Assembly (NCBI GenBank): GCA_938092195.1 | Contig: CALKHD010000205.1 | Span: 1-14,287 of the forward strand | Source of the DNA: an uncultured Flavobacteriales bacterium | GTDB taxonomy: Bacteria; Bacteroidota; Bacteroidia; Flavobacteriales_D; Sanyastnellaceae | Reading direction: 5' to 3' | DNA: 14,287 nt | Part shown: positions 7,038-13,795 of the stretch, piece by piece | Numbering within the stretch: position 1 is the stretch's first letter | Layout: the number at the start of each line of letters is the position of its first letter | Program-made: the position numbers and the translations under genes | The notes under the pieces: model-generated | What the model was told of the DNA's origin: nothing | Seen by the model: only the letters and a program-made list of their open reading frames with translations | Database searches by the model: none

Positions 7038-7091
7038 CAGGTCTGTCAGTATTCTGTCTGCAAGGCTGACAGGCGGTCGTGCCTCCTGTCA
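7032..7091. promoter_or_regulatory. Helically phased CTGTCAG-type half-site array upstream of grpE (candidate operator)
   Basis: Five related half-sites lie in 60 bp: CTGTGACAG at 7032 (itself palindromic), CTGTCAG at 7043, CTGTCTG at 7054, CTGACAGG at 7066 and CCTGTCA at 7085. The first four begin 11, 11 and 12 bp apart, about one DNA helical turn. TGACAG-gt-CTGTCA (7035-7048) and TGACAGG-N11-CCTGTCA (7067-7091) are perfect inverted repeats. It is not the HrcA/CIRCE element (TTAGCACTC-N9-GAGTGCTAA). Regulation of the grpE-dnaJ unit by a dimeric DNA-binding protein is an inference from position and symmetry. Confidence 0.5.
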
Positions 7092-7151
7092 CGTTGTCCG
7101 TATGCCACCCGATGGCATGGGGATTGTTCCCACGCACCAAATCGCAATCCC

Positions 7152-7709
7152 ATGATGCACGCCATGAACGAGGAAGAACCGTTGCAAGACGCCCAGGCGC
7201 AAACGGAAGAACAAGTGGAGGGGTCCTCCAATGAGGAGCCATCGACTGAGGGAGAGGGCGCAGAGTCCGAAGGCACGCTCAGCGCCGACGAGGAAGCTTG
7301 GCGCGACAAGTACCTCAGGCTGTATGCTGAATTCGACAATTTCAGAAAGCGGACCATGCGTGAGCGAGGTGAGTTGGTGCGCAGCGCCGGCCGGGACCTC
7401 ACAGAAGCCATGTTGCCAGTGCTCGATGATTTTGAGCGGGCGCAGGCCGCCAGTGATGGACAGGACCTCGAACAGATGAAAGAGGGTTACCTGCTCATTG
7501 GTCAAAAAATGAAGGGCATTCTCGAGTCAAAAGGCCTGAATCGAATGGAAGCCAAAGGCGCCGAATTCAACACGGATCTTCACGAAGCGATCACCCAAAT
7601 CCCAGCCCCTACCCCAGACATGAAAGGGAAGGTGGTGGATGTCGTAGAGCCTGGATACAAGCTGCATGATGCCGTTCTGAGGTTCGCCAAGGTGGTTGTA
7701 GGCAACTGA
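7152..7709 (+). CDS. grpE: GrpE, nucleotide exchange factor for DnaK
   Basis: A 185-residue GrpE. The first ~45 residues are acidic and low-complexity (many E, Q and S). A long helical dimerisation region follows, with the family signature EFDNFRKRTMRERGEL (60-75). The beta-wing domain near the C-terminus contains FNTDLHEAI (139-147) and VVEPGYKLHDAVLRFAKVVV (164-183). GrpE exchanges ADP for ATP on DnaK in the cytoplasm; dnaK is not in this window. ATGs at 7152, 7155 and 7164 are all possible starts, and the first is taken. The stop is 7 nt before dnaJ, so the two are surely co-transcribed. The leader carries the phased repeat array and a small hairpin (7118-7132) about 20 nt before the start. 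Confidence 0.95.
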   Translation: MMHAMNEEEPLQDAQAQTEEQVEGSSNEEPSTEGEGAESEGTLSADEEAWRDKYLRLYAEFDNFRKRTMRERGELVRSAGRDLTEAMLPVLDDFERAQAASDGQDLEQMKEGYLLIGQKMKGILESKGLNRMEAKGAEFNTDLHEAITQIPAPTPDMKGKVVDVVEPGYKLHDAVLRFAKVVVGN

Positions 7710-7716
7710 TTGAGGC

Positions 7717-8826
7717 ATGTCGAAGCGCGATTTTTACGAGATTCTGGGCGTCCAACGCGGCGCTTCCGATTCGGACATTAAGAAGGCCTATCGAAAGCTG
7801 GCCATCAAGTATCACCCGGACAAAAACCCGGATGATTCAGATGCCGAATCGAGGTTCAAGGAGGCTGCAGAAGCCTATGAAGTCCTGAGCGATCAGCAAA
7901 AAAGGGCCAAGTATGACCGGTTTGGTCACGCTGGTGTTGGCGGTGCAGCTGGGGGCGGCGCTGGTATGAACATGGATGACATCTTCAGCCAGTTCGGAGA
8001 CATTTTCGGCGGGGCTTTTGGGGATGCTTTTGGCGGCGGTGGTGCGAGAGGACCGCGTCGAATGAAAGGGTCCAACCTTCGAATCAAGGTGCAGCTTACT
8101 TTGGCGGAAATCGCCGAGGGCGTGACCAAGAAGGTGAAGGTATTCCGTTTGGTTCAGGCAGAAGGGGTCGAGTACGACACCTGCCGTCCATGCAGTGGCA
8201 CGGGGCAAGTGCGCCGTGTGACCAATACCATTCTGGGCCAAATGCAAACGGCTTCGACCTGTCCATCATGTGGCGGGTTGGGCAGGAGTGTGAAATCCAA
8301 GCCCAAGGATGCCGATGAGCATGGGCTCAGGCGCGAAGAGTCTGTGCTGGAGATTGAGATCCCAGCGGGCGTCGAGGACGGCATGCAGCTGAACCTCCGC
8401 GGCAAGGGAAACCAGGCTCCTGCAGGTGGAATCCCTGGTGATTTGCTCGTGCAGATTCGCGTTGCCGAACACGATGCTTTCACCCGCAACGGGAGAAACC
8501 TCCATCTGGACCATCACATCTCCTTTGTCGAGGCCAGTTTGGGCGCGCAGGTGGAGATTCCACTGCTTCAAGGCAAGGCCAAGATTCGCATTGAAGCCGG
8601 AACCCAAAGTGGGAAGATTGTGCGCTTGAAAGGCAAGGGTTTGCCTTCTGTGGACAGTTATGGGCGAGGCGACTTGTTGGTCAATCTCAATGTCTGGACG
8701 CCTCAAGAATTGACTTCTGAGGAGCGGGCCACTTTGGAAAGTTGGAAGGATGCCCCCAACTTCCAACCCGATCCCGACCCGCGCGACAAAGGGTTTTTCG
8801 AGCGAGTTCGGGACATGTTTAGCTGA
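7717..8826 (+). CDS. dnaJ: DnaJ (Hsp40) co-chaperone with a single zinc centre
   Basis: A 369-residue type-I-like DnaJ. The J domain (about 4-70) has the essential HPD at 33-35. A Gly/Phe-rich linker follows (about 72-112). The cysteine-rich region contains only two CxxCxGxG motifs: CRPCSGTG (156-163) and CPSCGGLG (182-189), against four in E. coli DnaJ. By spacing they match motifs 2 and 3, which form zinc centre II, the one reported to matter for work with DnaK; the centre I motifs 1 and 4 are absent. The two C-terminal substrate-binding beta domains follow, for example VLEIEIPAGVEDGM and GKIVRLKGKGLPS, ending FFERVRDMFS. It stimulates DnaK ATPase and delivers unfolded clients in the cytoplasm. 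It lies 7 nt after grpE and 3 nt before the ABC ATPase gene. My recollection is that two-motif DnaJ is common in Bacteroidota. Confidence 0.95.
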   Translation: MSKRDFYEILGVQRGASDSDIKKAYRKLAIKYHPDKNPDDSDAESRFKEAAEAYEVLSDQQKRAKYDRFGHAGVGGAAGGGAGMNMDDIFSQFGDIFGGAFGDAFGGGGARGPRRMKGSNLRIKVQLTLAEIAEGVTKKVKVFRLVQAEGVEYDTCRPCSGTGQVRRVTNTILGQMQTASTCPSCGGLGRSVKSKPKDADEHGLRREESVLEIEIPAGVEDGMQLNLRGKGNQAPAGGIPGDLLVQIRVAEHDAFTRNGRNLHLDHHISFVEASLGAQVEIPLLQGKAKIRIEAGTQSGKIVRLKGKGLPSVDSYGRGDLLVNLNVWTPQELTSEERATLESWKDAPNFQPDPDPRDKGFFERVRDMFS

Positions 8827-8829
8827 TTC

Positions 8830-9777
8830 ATGACGCCCACCCTCAGCCTATCTCAACTCAAAAAGTCATACGGGTCGCAAAGGGTGCTCGATGGGGTGAC
8901 ATTTGATGTGCCACCTGGTTCCATAGTCGGTTTGCTCGGCCCCAATGGCGCCGGTAAATCCACACTCATCCGGAGCATCATGGGCATTGTAGAGCCCGAC
9001 GGAGGTGAAGTCTTGCTCAGCGGTCAACCGTGGTCGCGAGAAGGCGCACGGGGCATTGGATACTTGCCAGAGGAGCGCGGGTTGTACAAGGACATGAGGG
9101 TTGGCCAACAAGCGGTGTATTTCGCACAGCTGAAAGGCATGAAAAAGCCGGAGGCCGTGGCCTCGTTGAAGACGTGGTTTGAACGGCTCGAAGTCCAAGG
9201 GTGGTGGGACAAAAAAGTCTCGGACATTTCCAAGGGCATGGCGCAGAAAATTCAATTCATCTGCACGGTCGTTCATCAGCCCAAGTTGCTCATCTTGGAT
9301 GAGCCGCTGAGCGGATTCGACCCCATCAACGCCCGAAGAATCATTGAGGAAGTGCGGTCTCTCGCCGCTGACGGCACTTCGGTTTTGTTGTCCACCCACG
9401 ACATGCCCAGTGTGGAACGGCTGTGCGATCAAGTGGTCATGTTGAATCAAGGTCGCGTGGTGTTGTCCGGTTCATCTTCCGAGCTCAGAGAGACGGGATG
9501 GGACGGGAGTCAAGAGGTGTTGTTCAAAGGCAATGACATGGCTTTTACCAATGCTCTTGGTGCTTTGGCCAACTTGGATTCGATTGGTCCAACTTCCATT
9601 TCCGGCGTGAGGAAAGCCAGAATCCGGCTGCGCGATGGCGTGGAGCCAACCGATGTCTTGCGGGCGTTGACCCAGACCATGGAGGTGATGGAATTCATCA
9701 AGGTCCGTCCCACCATGGAGACCTTGTTCATCGATGCCGTCAGCAAGGTGGAATCGGAAACTACTGCGGAGTCATGA
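8830..9777 (+). CDS. ABC transporter ATP-binding protein, NatA-like
   Basis: A 315-residue ABC ATPase. Walker A is GPNGAGKST (37-45), the Q-loop region reads GYLPEERGLYKDM (77-89), the signature loop is ISKGMAQKIQ (133-142), Walker B is LLILDEP (153-159) and the H-loop histidine is H190 in LLSTHDMPS. In the Q-loop, Glu stands where many ABC proteins have Gln, as in NatA-type ATPases. A C-terminal extension of about 85 residues (after ~225) is usual for drug/ion exporters of this class. It pairs with the permease encoded immediately downstream (ATGA overlap at 9774-9777) and should power export across the inner membrane. The substrate is unknown: NatAB of Bacillus extrudes Na+, but sequence alone does not show that here. 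It starts 3 nt after dnaJ, so it is very likely in the same operon. Confidence 0.92.
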   Translation: MTPTLSLSQLKKSYGSQRVLDGVTFDVPPGSIVGLLGPNGAGKSTLIRSIMGIVEPDGGEVLLSGQPWSREGARGIGYLPEERGLYKDMRVGQQAVYFAQLKGMKKPEAVASLKTWFERLEVQGWWDKKVSDISKGMAQKIQFICTVVHQPKLLILDEPLSGFDPINARRIIEEVRSLAADGTSVLLSTHDMPSVERLCDQVVMLNQGRVVLSGSSSELRETGWDGSQEVLFKGNDMAFTNALGALANLDSIGPTSISGVRKARIRLRDGVEPTDVLRALTQTMEVMEFIKVRPTMETLFIDAVSKVESETTAES

Positions 9778-11120
9778 ACTACGGATTGATCCAAGCGGTG
9801 GTGTCTCGGGAATGGAGAACCCGGGTGTTGAAGCCAAGTTTTCTTTTGGCCACATTGCTGCTTCCAGTGGTGTCCATCGGTTTTGTCGTGGGGGCCATTC
9901 TCCTCACCGAAAGTGCAGAAGTCAACAACACTGTGCTGGTCGAGGATGCCCCGGGGTTGATTTCAAGATTGGACCGCGCCTCGGGTCAATATGTACCACG
10001 TTGTCCGGGTTGTTTTCCCGAGCGCCAAAACCTGAATTACCACTTTACTCAGGAGGCACCCGCCGACAGCATTTGGCAGGCAGAAGGCCACACCGTTTTG
10101 GTGGAGTACGATGGCTCCATCTTGCAAAATCAGTCCGGGTACCTGGTCTACGAAAAGTCCCCAGGGGCCTCGGCAAAACGAAACATTGAACGGGACTTGA
10201 GCCGGGCGATGGAGCACGCTCGGGTTTTAGAGAGTACCGAACTCAATTGGTCGGCTTACCAGGCCTTAAAAATGAATGTCAACCTCGTGGATCGGGGGAT
10301 CGAGAAAGGCCAACGCGTGAAAGGAGGCGGAGATGAAATCCGCGGTGGGATCGGTTTCATGTTCAGCGCTTTATTGCTCTTGGTTCTCATGATTTACGGT
10401 GGAGTGATCATGCGCAGCGTGGTGGAGGAAAAGGCCAATCATGTGGTGGAAGTCTTGGTGGCGGCCGTGCGTCCAGAAGAGTTGCTCCTGGGAAAAGTGG
10501 TGGGGCTTGGAGCTGTCGCCGTGACGCAGTTGCTGGCTTGGACCATTTTGTCGAGTCTGGGCTTTTCGGTGTTTCAGTTCCTGTTTGATTCGGGCACGAT
10601 TGGTCAAGCGGCAACGCTGGGGTCGGGCGAGGTGCCAGCAGATTTGCTCACCCTGATGGCCGAGAATGATGGGCTGTCGCACCTGTTGGACATTCAATGG
10701 TCGGTGATGATTGGAGGGGCCATCGCCTTTTACATCGGTGGCTATTTGCTCTATGGAAGTTTGTTTGCGGCTGTGGGTAGCTCGGTACAATCTGAGCAGG
10801 AAGGCCAAGGCATGATCCTCCCCATCACTGCGCCCTTGATGTTTGGCTATTTCGCCGCCACGATGGCCGTTGAGAATCCCGATTTGCCCATTTTGGAATG
10901 GTTGGGCTGGTTCCCTTTGACTTCGCCGGTCATCATGCTGGTTCGAATTGCAGGCGGCGTGGCACTTTGGGAGGTGGCGCTTTCATGGGCATTGCTCATG
11001 TTGACGGCAAGGCTGACCCTCGGCTTGGCCGGACGCTTGTACAGATTTGGTGTGCTCCACGATGGGTCGCGCAGCGGTTGGAAGCTGTTGGTTCATTGGA
11101 TGCAAGGCCATGGCAAATGA
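9774..11120 (+). CDS. ABC-2 type permease, NatB-like
   Basis: A 448-residue membrane protein of the ABC-2 type. One transmembrane helix lies near the N-terminus (about 22-44), then a large extracytoplasmic domain (about 45-190) with two close cysteines (C77, C80). The C-terminal half holds about five to six helices: roughly 192-213, 240-262, 308-333, 348-365, 378-395 and 398-420. Between helices two and three lies the conserved cytoplasmic segment RSVVEEKANHVVEVLVAAVR, typical of NatB-type permeases and thought to contact the ATPase. The ATG overlaps the ATPase stop by 4 nt (ATGA), indicating translational coupling. Its own stop overlaps the next gene by 11 nt. The pair probably forms an exporter; substrate unknown. 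Confidence 0.88.
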   Translation: MNYGLIQAVVSREWRTRVLKPSFLLATLLLPVVSIGFVVGAILLTESAEVNNTVLVEDAPGLISRLDRASGQYVPRCPGCFPERQNLNYHFTQEAPADSIWQAEGHTVLVEYDGSILQNQSGYLVYEKSPGASAKRNIERDLSRAMEHARVLESTELNWSAYQALKMNVNLVDRGIEKGQRVKGGGDEIRGGIGFMFSALLLLVLMIYGGVIMRSVVEEKANHVVEVLVAAVRPEELLLGKVVGLGAVAVTQLLAWTILSSLGFSVFQFLFDSGTIGQAATLGSGEVPADLLTLMAENDGLSHLLDIQWSVMIGGAIAFYIGGYLLYGSLFAAVGSSVQSEQEGQGMILPITAPLMFGYFAATMAVENPDLPILEWLGWFPLTSPVIMLVRIAGGVALWEVALSWALLMLTARLTLGLAGRLYRFGVLHDGSRSGWKLLVHWMQGHGK

Positions 11121-12090
11121 TGCCCAGCAGCGCCTTGCCTTGGTTGATTGTGGCACCAACACATTCACCCTGCAAATTGCCAATGTGGAGTCCGGACGAT
11201 GGGAAAGCGTTTTCAGGCAGCGTCGGTTTGTGCGCATTGGCTTGAACAGCTTCCGGACGGGCAAAATTTCTCCTGACCGCATGCGGAGGGGCATGGACGT
11301 GCTCACCTCCTTCAAAGAGACCGCCTGCAATTACAACGTGACACACGTTCGAGCAGTGGGGTGCAGTGCGCTTCGAGATGCTCGAAATGGCAGCGATTTT
11401 GTGCGTTTGGCCAATGACGTGGCTTGGCCCGTTGAGGTGATCGACGGAAAGCAGGAGGCAGACTGGATTCACCTTGGAGTTGCCGACACGGTCAGTGAAG
11501 ATCATTTGGGGGATGGCCCCGTTCTGACGATGGACATTGGAGGGGGAAGCGTGGAATTGATTTTGTGGAATCACCAGGGCCTTGTGAAGGCATGGAGCCT
11601 GGATTTGGGCGTGGCCAGGCTCACAGATTGGATCAAGCCATCCGATCCCCTGTCCCCTTCTGACCTGTTGTCGATGAAGCGGGTGGTGGGACAAGCCCTT
11701 GAGCCGGTCCTGTCGCACTGCGAAGGGCATCCACCTGTCATGTTGGTGGGGACCAGCGGCGCTTTCAATACGCTGGCTGTGATGGAGAATCCGATGTCCC
11801 AGTGGCATCCGAGGTCTCAAGCCGATGTTCTGCCATTGGCGTCGCTGCGTTCGAGGTGCAAAGCCATACAGGGAATGACCAAGGTCGAGCTGTCAGCCAC
11901 TGAAAATGTGCACCCCGACCGCGTGCCATATATGTCGGTGGCCTGTGCGCTCATCGAACAGGTCATGGAGGCTTTTCCGAGCATTCATCGCGTGTTGAGG
12001 TCCCGATATACGTTGGCCGAGGGCGTGTTTGTGGAGGCGGCTCAGTCCCCGAATGGCTTGCCCAAAGGGTGGCAGCCGTTGCAGGTGTAA
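11110..12090 (+). CDS. Ppx/GppA-family phosphatase (exopolyphosphatase-like)
   Basis: A 326-residue protein of the Ppx/GppA family, actin-like ATPase fold. The first phosphate loop is LVDCGTNTFTL (11-21), E116 in DGKQEADWIHLGV is the likely catalytic glutamate, the second phosphate loop is MDIGGGSVEL (141-150), and GTSGAFNTLA (214-223) is a further conserved loop. YTLAEGVF near 300-307 matches the family's closing motif. It is the short form, without the C-terminal HD-like domain of E. coli Ppx and GppA. Family members hydrolyse polyphosphate or pppGpp; which of these applies cannot be told here. The start is ATG 11110, just before conserved residues; an upstream in-frame ATG at 11047 would only read the shadow of the permease gene. 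It overlaps the permease stop by 11 nt, and its placement suggests a stress-related role. Confidence 0.88.
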   Translation: MANDAQQRLALVDCGTNTFTLQIANVESGRWESVFRQRRFVRIGLNSFRTGKISPDRMRRGMDVLTSFKETACNYNVTHVRAVGCSALRDARNGSDFVRLANDVAWPVEVIDGKQEADWIHLGVADTVSEDHLGDGPVLTMDIGGGSVELILWNHQGLVKAWSLDLGVARLTDWIKPSDPLSPSDLLSMKRVVGQALEPVLSHCEGHPPVMLVGTSGAFNTLAVMENPMSQWHPRSQADVLPLASLRSRCKAIQGMTKVELSATENVHPDRVPYMSVACALIEQVMEAFPSIHRVLRSRYTLAEGVFVEAAQSPNGLPKGWQPLQV

Positions 12091-12134
12091 AGACCAATGC
12101 GGTCCAATTGACATTCTTCGGCGATTTTCGCACC

Positions 12135-13301
12135 ATGGCCAGCATTCTCATCATCGACGACGAACGACTCATTCGTCACGCCTTGCGCGATATCCTGGAG
12201 TATGAAAAGCACACCGTGGAGGAGGCTGAGGACGGCAATGCCGGCTTGAAGGCTGCCTTGGCAGGGTCCTTTGATGTGATTTTTTGCGACGTCAAAATGC
12301 CAGGCAAGGACGGCATTGAGGTCGTGGAAGCATTGGCCATGAAAGGCGTGGAGTCACCTGTTGTCATCATGACCGGCCATGGAACTGTGGAGCTTGCGGT
12401 CCAAGCGCTAAAAGCAGGGGCTTACGACTTCATTGAGAAGCCTCTGGACCTGAACCGGGTGCTTGTCGCCCTTCGGAATGCGACAGATCGGGAGGACTTG
12501 AAAAAAGAAGTGTCTGTGCTCAGGCGAAAGAGCCGGTCGGGGGGAGAGCGAGACATGGTAGGGCAAAGTCGGGCCTTGGAGGAGATTCGGTCGGTCATTG
12601 GCAAGGTTGCCCCCACCGATGCCCGGGTGTTGATCACCGGAGCCAATGGCACCGGAAAAGAAGTGGTTGCACGTCGCATACACGCCCAAAGCCAGCGCAA
12701 CAAGTCGCCTTTTATAGAGGTCAATTGTGCAGCCATTCCCTCCGAACTCATCGAGTCAGAGTTGTTTGGTCACGAAAAAGGGGCGTTCACCAGTGCAGTC
12801 AAACAGCGCAAAGGGCGATTTGAGCAAGCCCAAGGCGGTACGCTCTTCCTGGATGAGATAGGAGACATGGCATTGCCAGCGCAGGCCAAAATGCTCAGGG
12901 CCCTTCAAGAGAAGGTCATCCAAAGGGTGGGGGGCGACAAGAACATCAAAATCGACGTTCGAGTTTTGGCCGCCACCAACAAGAACTTGGCTGAAGAGAT
13001 CAAGGAAGGGCGTTTCCGGGAAGACTTGTTTCACCGTTTGAACGTCATCCCCATCCGGGTTCCATCCTTGGCAGAAAGAGCCGAAGATGTGCCTTTGCTC
13101 GTGGCTCACTTTTTGGAAACCGTGGCCTCTGAACTGGGGGTACCTGCGCCAGAGTTCACCAAAGGGGCACTGGAAGCCCTGTCATCGGCCCCTTGGACCG
13201 GCAACATTCGCGAATTGCGGAATGTCGTGGAGCGCCTGGTCATTCTGTGTGGGAAGAAGGTGGAGTCCCAAGATGTTGAACGTCACGTGGTCCAAGGCTA
13301 A
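12135..13301 (+). CDS. NtrC-family sigma-54-type response regulator lacking a DNA-binding domain
   Basis: A 388-residue regulator. The receiver domain (about 1-120) has D8/D9, phospho-acceptor D52 in FCDVKMPG, T80 and K102. A sigma-54 interaction AAA+ domain (about 140-370) follows: Walker A GANGTGKE (169-176), the GAFTGA loop present as GAFTSA (216-221), Walker B FLDEIGD (238-244), arginine-finger region FREDLFHRL (294-302) and sensor II GNIRELRN (356-363). The protein stops about 25 residues later (ERHVVQG), leaving no room for the Fis-type helix-turn-helix usual in NtrC. It should activate sigma-54 promoters from solution or without site-specific binding. I recall HTH-less relatives of this length in Flavobacteriia, so truncation by mutation is unlikely. 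The start is ATG 12135 before MASILIIDDE; a frame extension to 12069 is non-conserved. It follows ppx by 44 nt. Its cognate kinase is not in the window. Confidence 0.92.
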   Translation: MASILIIDDERLIRHALRDILEYEKHTVEEAEDGNAGLKAALAGSFDVIFCDVKMPGKDGIEVVEALAMKGVESPVVIMTGHGTVELAVQALKAGAYDFIEKPLDLNRVLVALRNATDREDLKKEVSVLRRKSRSGGERDMVGQSRALEEIRSVIGKVAPTDARVLITGANGTGKEVVARRIHAQSQRNKSPFIEVNCAAIPSELIESELFGHEKGAFTSAVKQRKGRFEQAQGGTLFLDEIGDMALPAQAKMLRALQEKVIQRVGGDKNIKIDVRVLAATNKNLAEEIKEGRFREDLFHRLNVIPIRVPSLAERAEDVPLLVAHFLETVASELGVPAPEFTKGALEALSSAPWTGNIRELRNVVERLVILCGKKVESQDVERHVVQG

Positions 13302-13420
13302 GCGTGTCGTTTGGACACACAAAAGGGGTTTGTTTAAGGTCAAGTTGTTGATGGATAATGGATTGAAGGCAACCATTGGGGGTTTGTCCCGTCTACATTG
13401 CGTAAGCAACCCTCATCTAT

Positions 13421-13795
13421 ATGGACATCAGTCAACGCCTTGTACTTATTGTTTTCCTCGGAATGATCGCTGCATGTGGTGCTGCGCGTCTGTATGACAA
13501 AGCCGGTCGTCCGTTTTGGCACGCCCTCGTTCCAGGCCTCAATGTGGTGGCCTTGATGAGGATCATTGGCCGGCCCGACCACCACGCTTTGTGGCTGCTT
13601 GTGCCAGGTGCCAACCTTTATTTTTCTGCGCGATGGATGGTGGAGTTGGCCCAAAGCTTTGGGAAGCACCATTGGCTCGACCACGTGTTGGTGGTGGTGT
13701 TCAACGCTTTCTACGTCCTCAATCTGGGTCTCGCTTACAATGAGGAGTACCAGGGTCCGGCTTACCGCAAGGGAGCCAAAGCGGCCTTCGCCTGA
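13421..13795 (+). CDS. Small membrane protein, stand-alone DUF5684 / signal peptidase I-associated N-terminal domain
   Basis: A 124-residue membrane protein. It has a hydrophobic helix at about 6-22, then LYDKAGRPFWHALVPGLNVV (24-43), RIIGRPDHHALWLLVPGANL (47-66, a second hydrophobic region), ELAQSFGK (75-82) and a further helix at about 87-104, ending NEEYQGPAYRKG. This pattern (KAGR.aWha.iP.yN...l.iI.rP, then slSFGK) resembles the DUF5684-type segment that precedes the catalytic domain in many Bacteroidota signal peptidases. No Ser/Lys peptidase motifs follow, so this copy stands alone; its function is unknown. The start is ATG 13421. The 119-nt region before it suggests its own promoter (a weak TACATTG at 13394). 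Its TGA stop abuts the alaS stop on the other strand, the two forming TGATCA. Confidence 0.72.
   Translation: MDISQRLVLIVFLGMIAACGAARLYDKAGRPFWHALVPGLNVVALMRIIGRPDHHALWLLVPGANLYFSARWMVELAQSFGKHHWLDHVLVVVFNAFYVLNLGLAYNEEYQGPAYRKGAKAAFA

Noticed and set aside
7038..7151. CIRCE/HrcA operator before grpE
   Set aside because: I looked for TTAGCACTC-N9-GAGTGCTAA and found no match; the symmetry present is of CTGTCAG type instead.
10996..11820. 274-codon minus-strand frame opposite the permease/ppx junction
   Set aside because: No domain pattern; both sense genes here carry clear family motifs. Antisense shadow.
12069..12134. Upstream extension of the sigma-54-type activator to 12069
   Set aside because: It would overlap the end of ppx and add 22 residues that do not belong to the receiver domain; ATG 12135 gives the family-typical MASILIIDDE.
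13304..13318. GTGTC-GTTTG-GACAC hairpin right after the activator stop
   Set aside because: Only 5 bp and followed by ACAAAAGG rather than a T tract; not a convincing intrinsic terminator.
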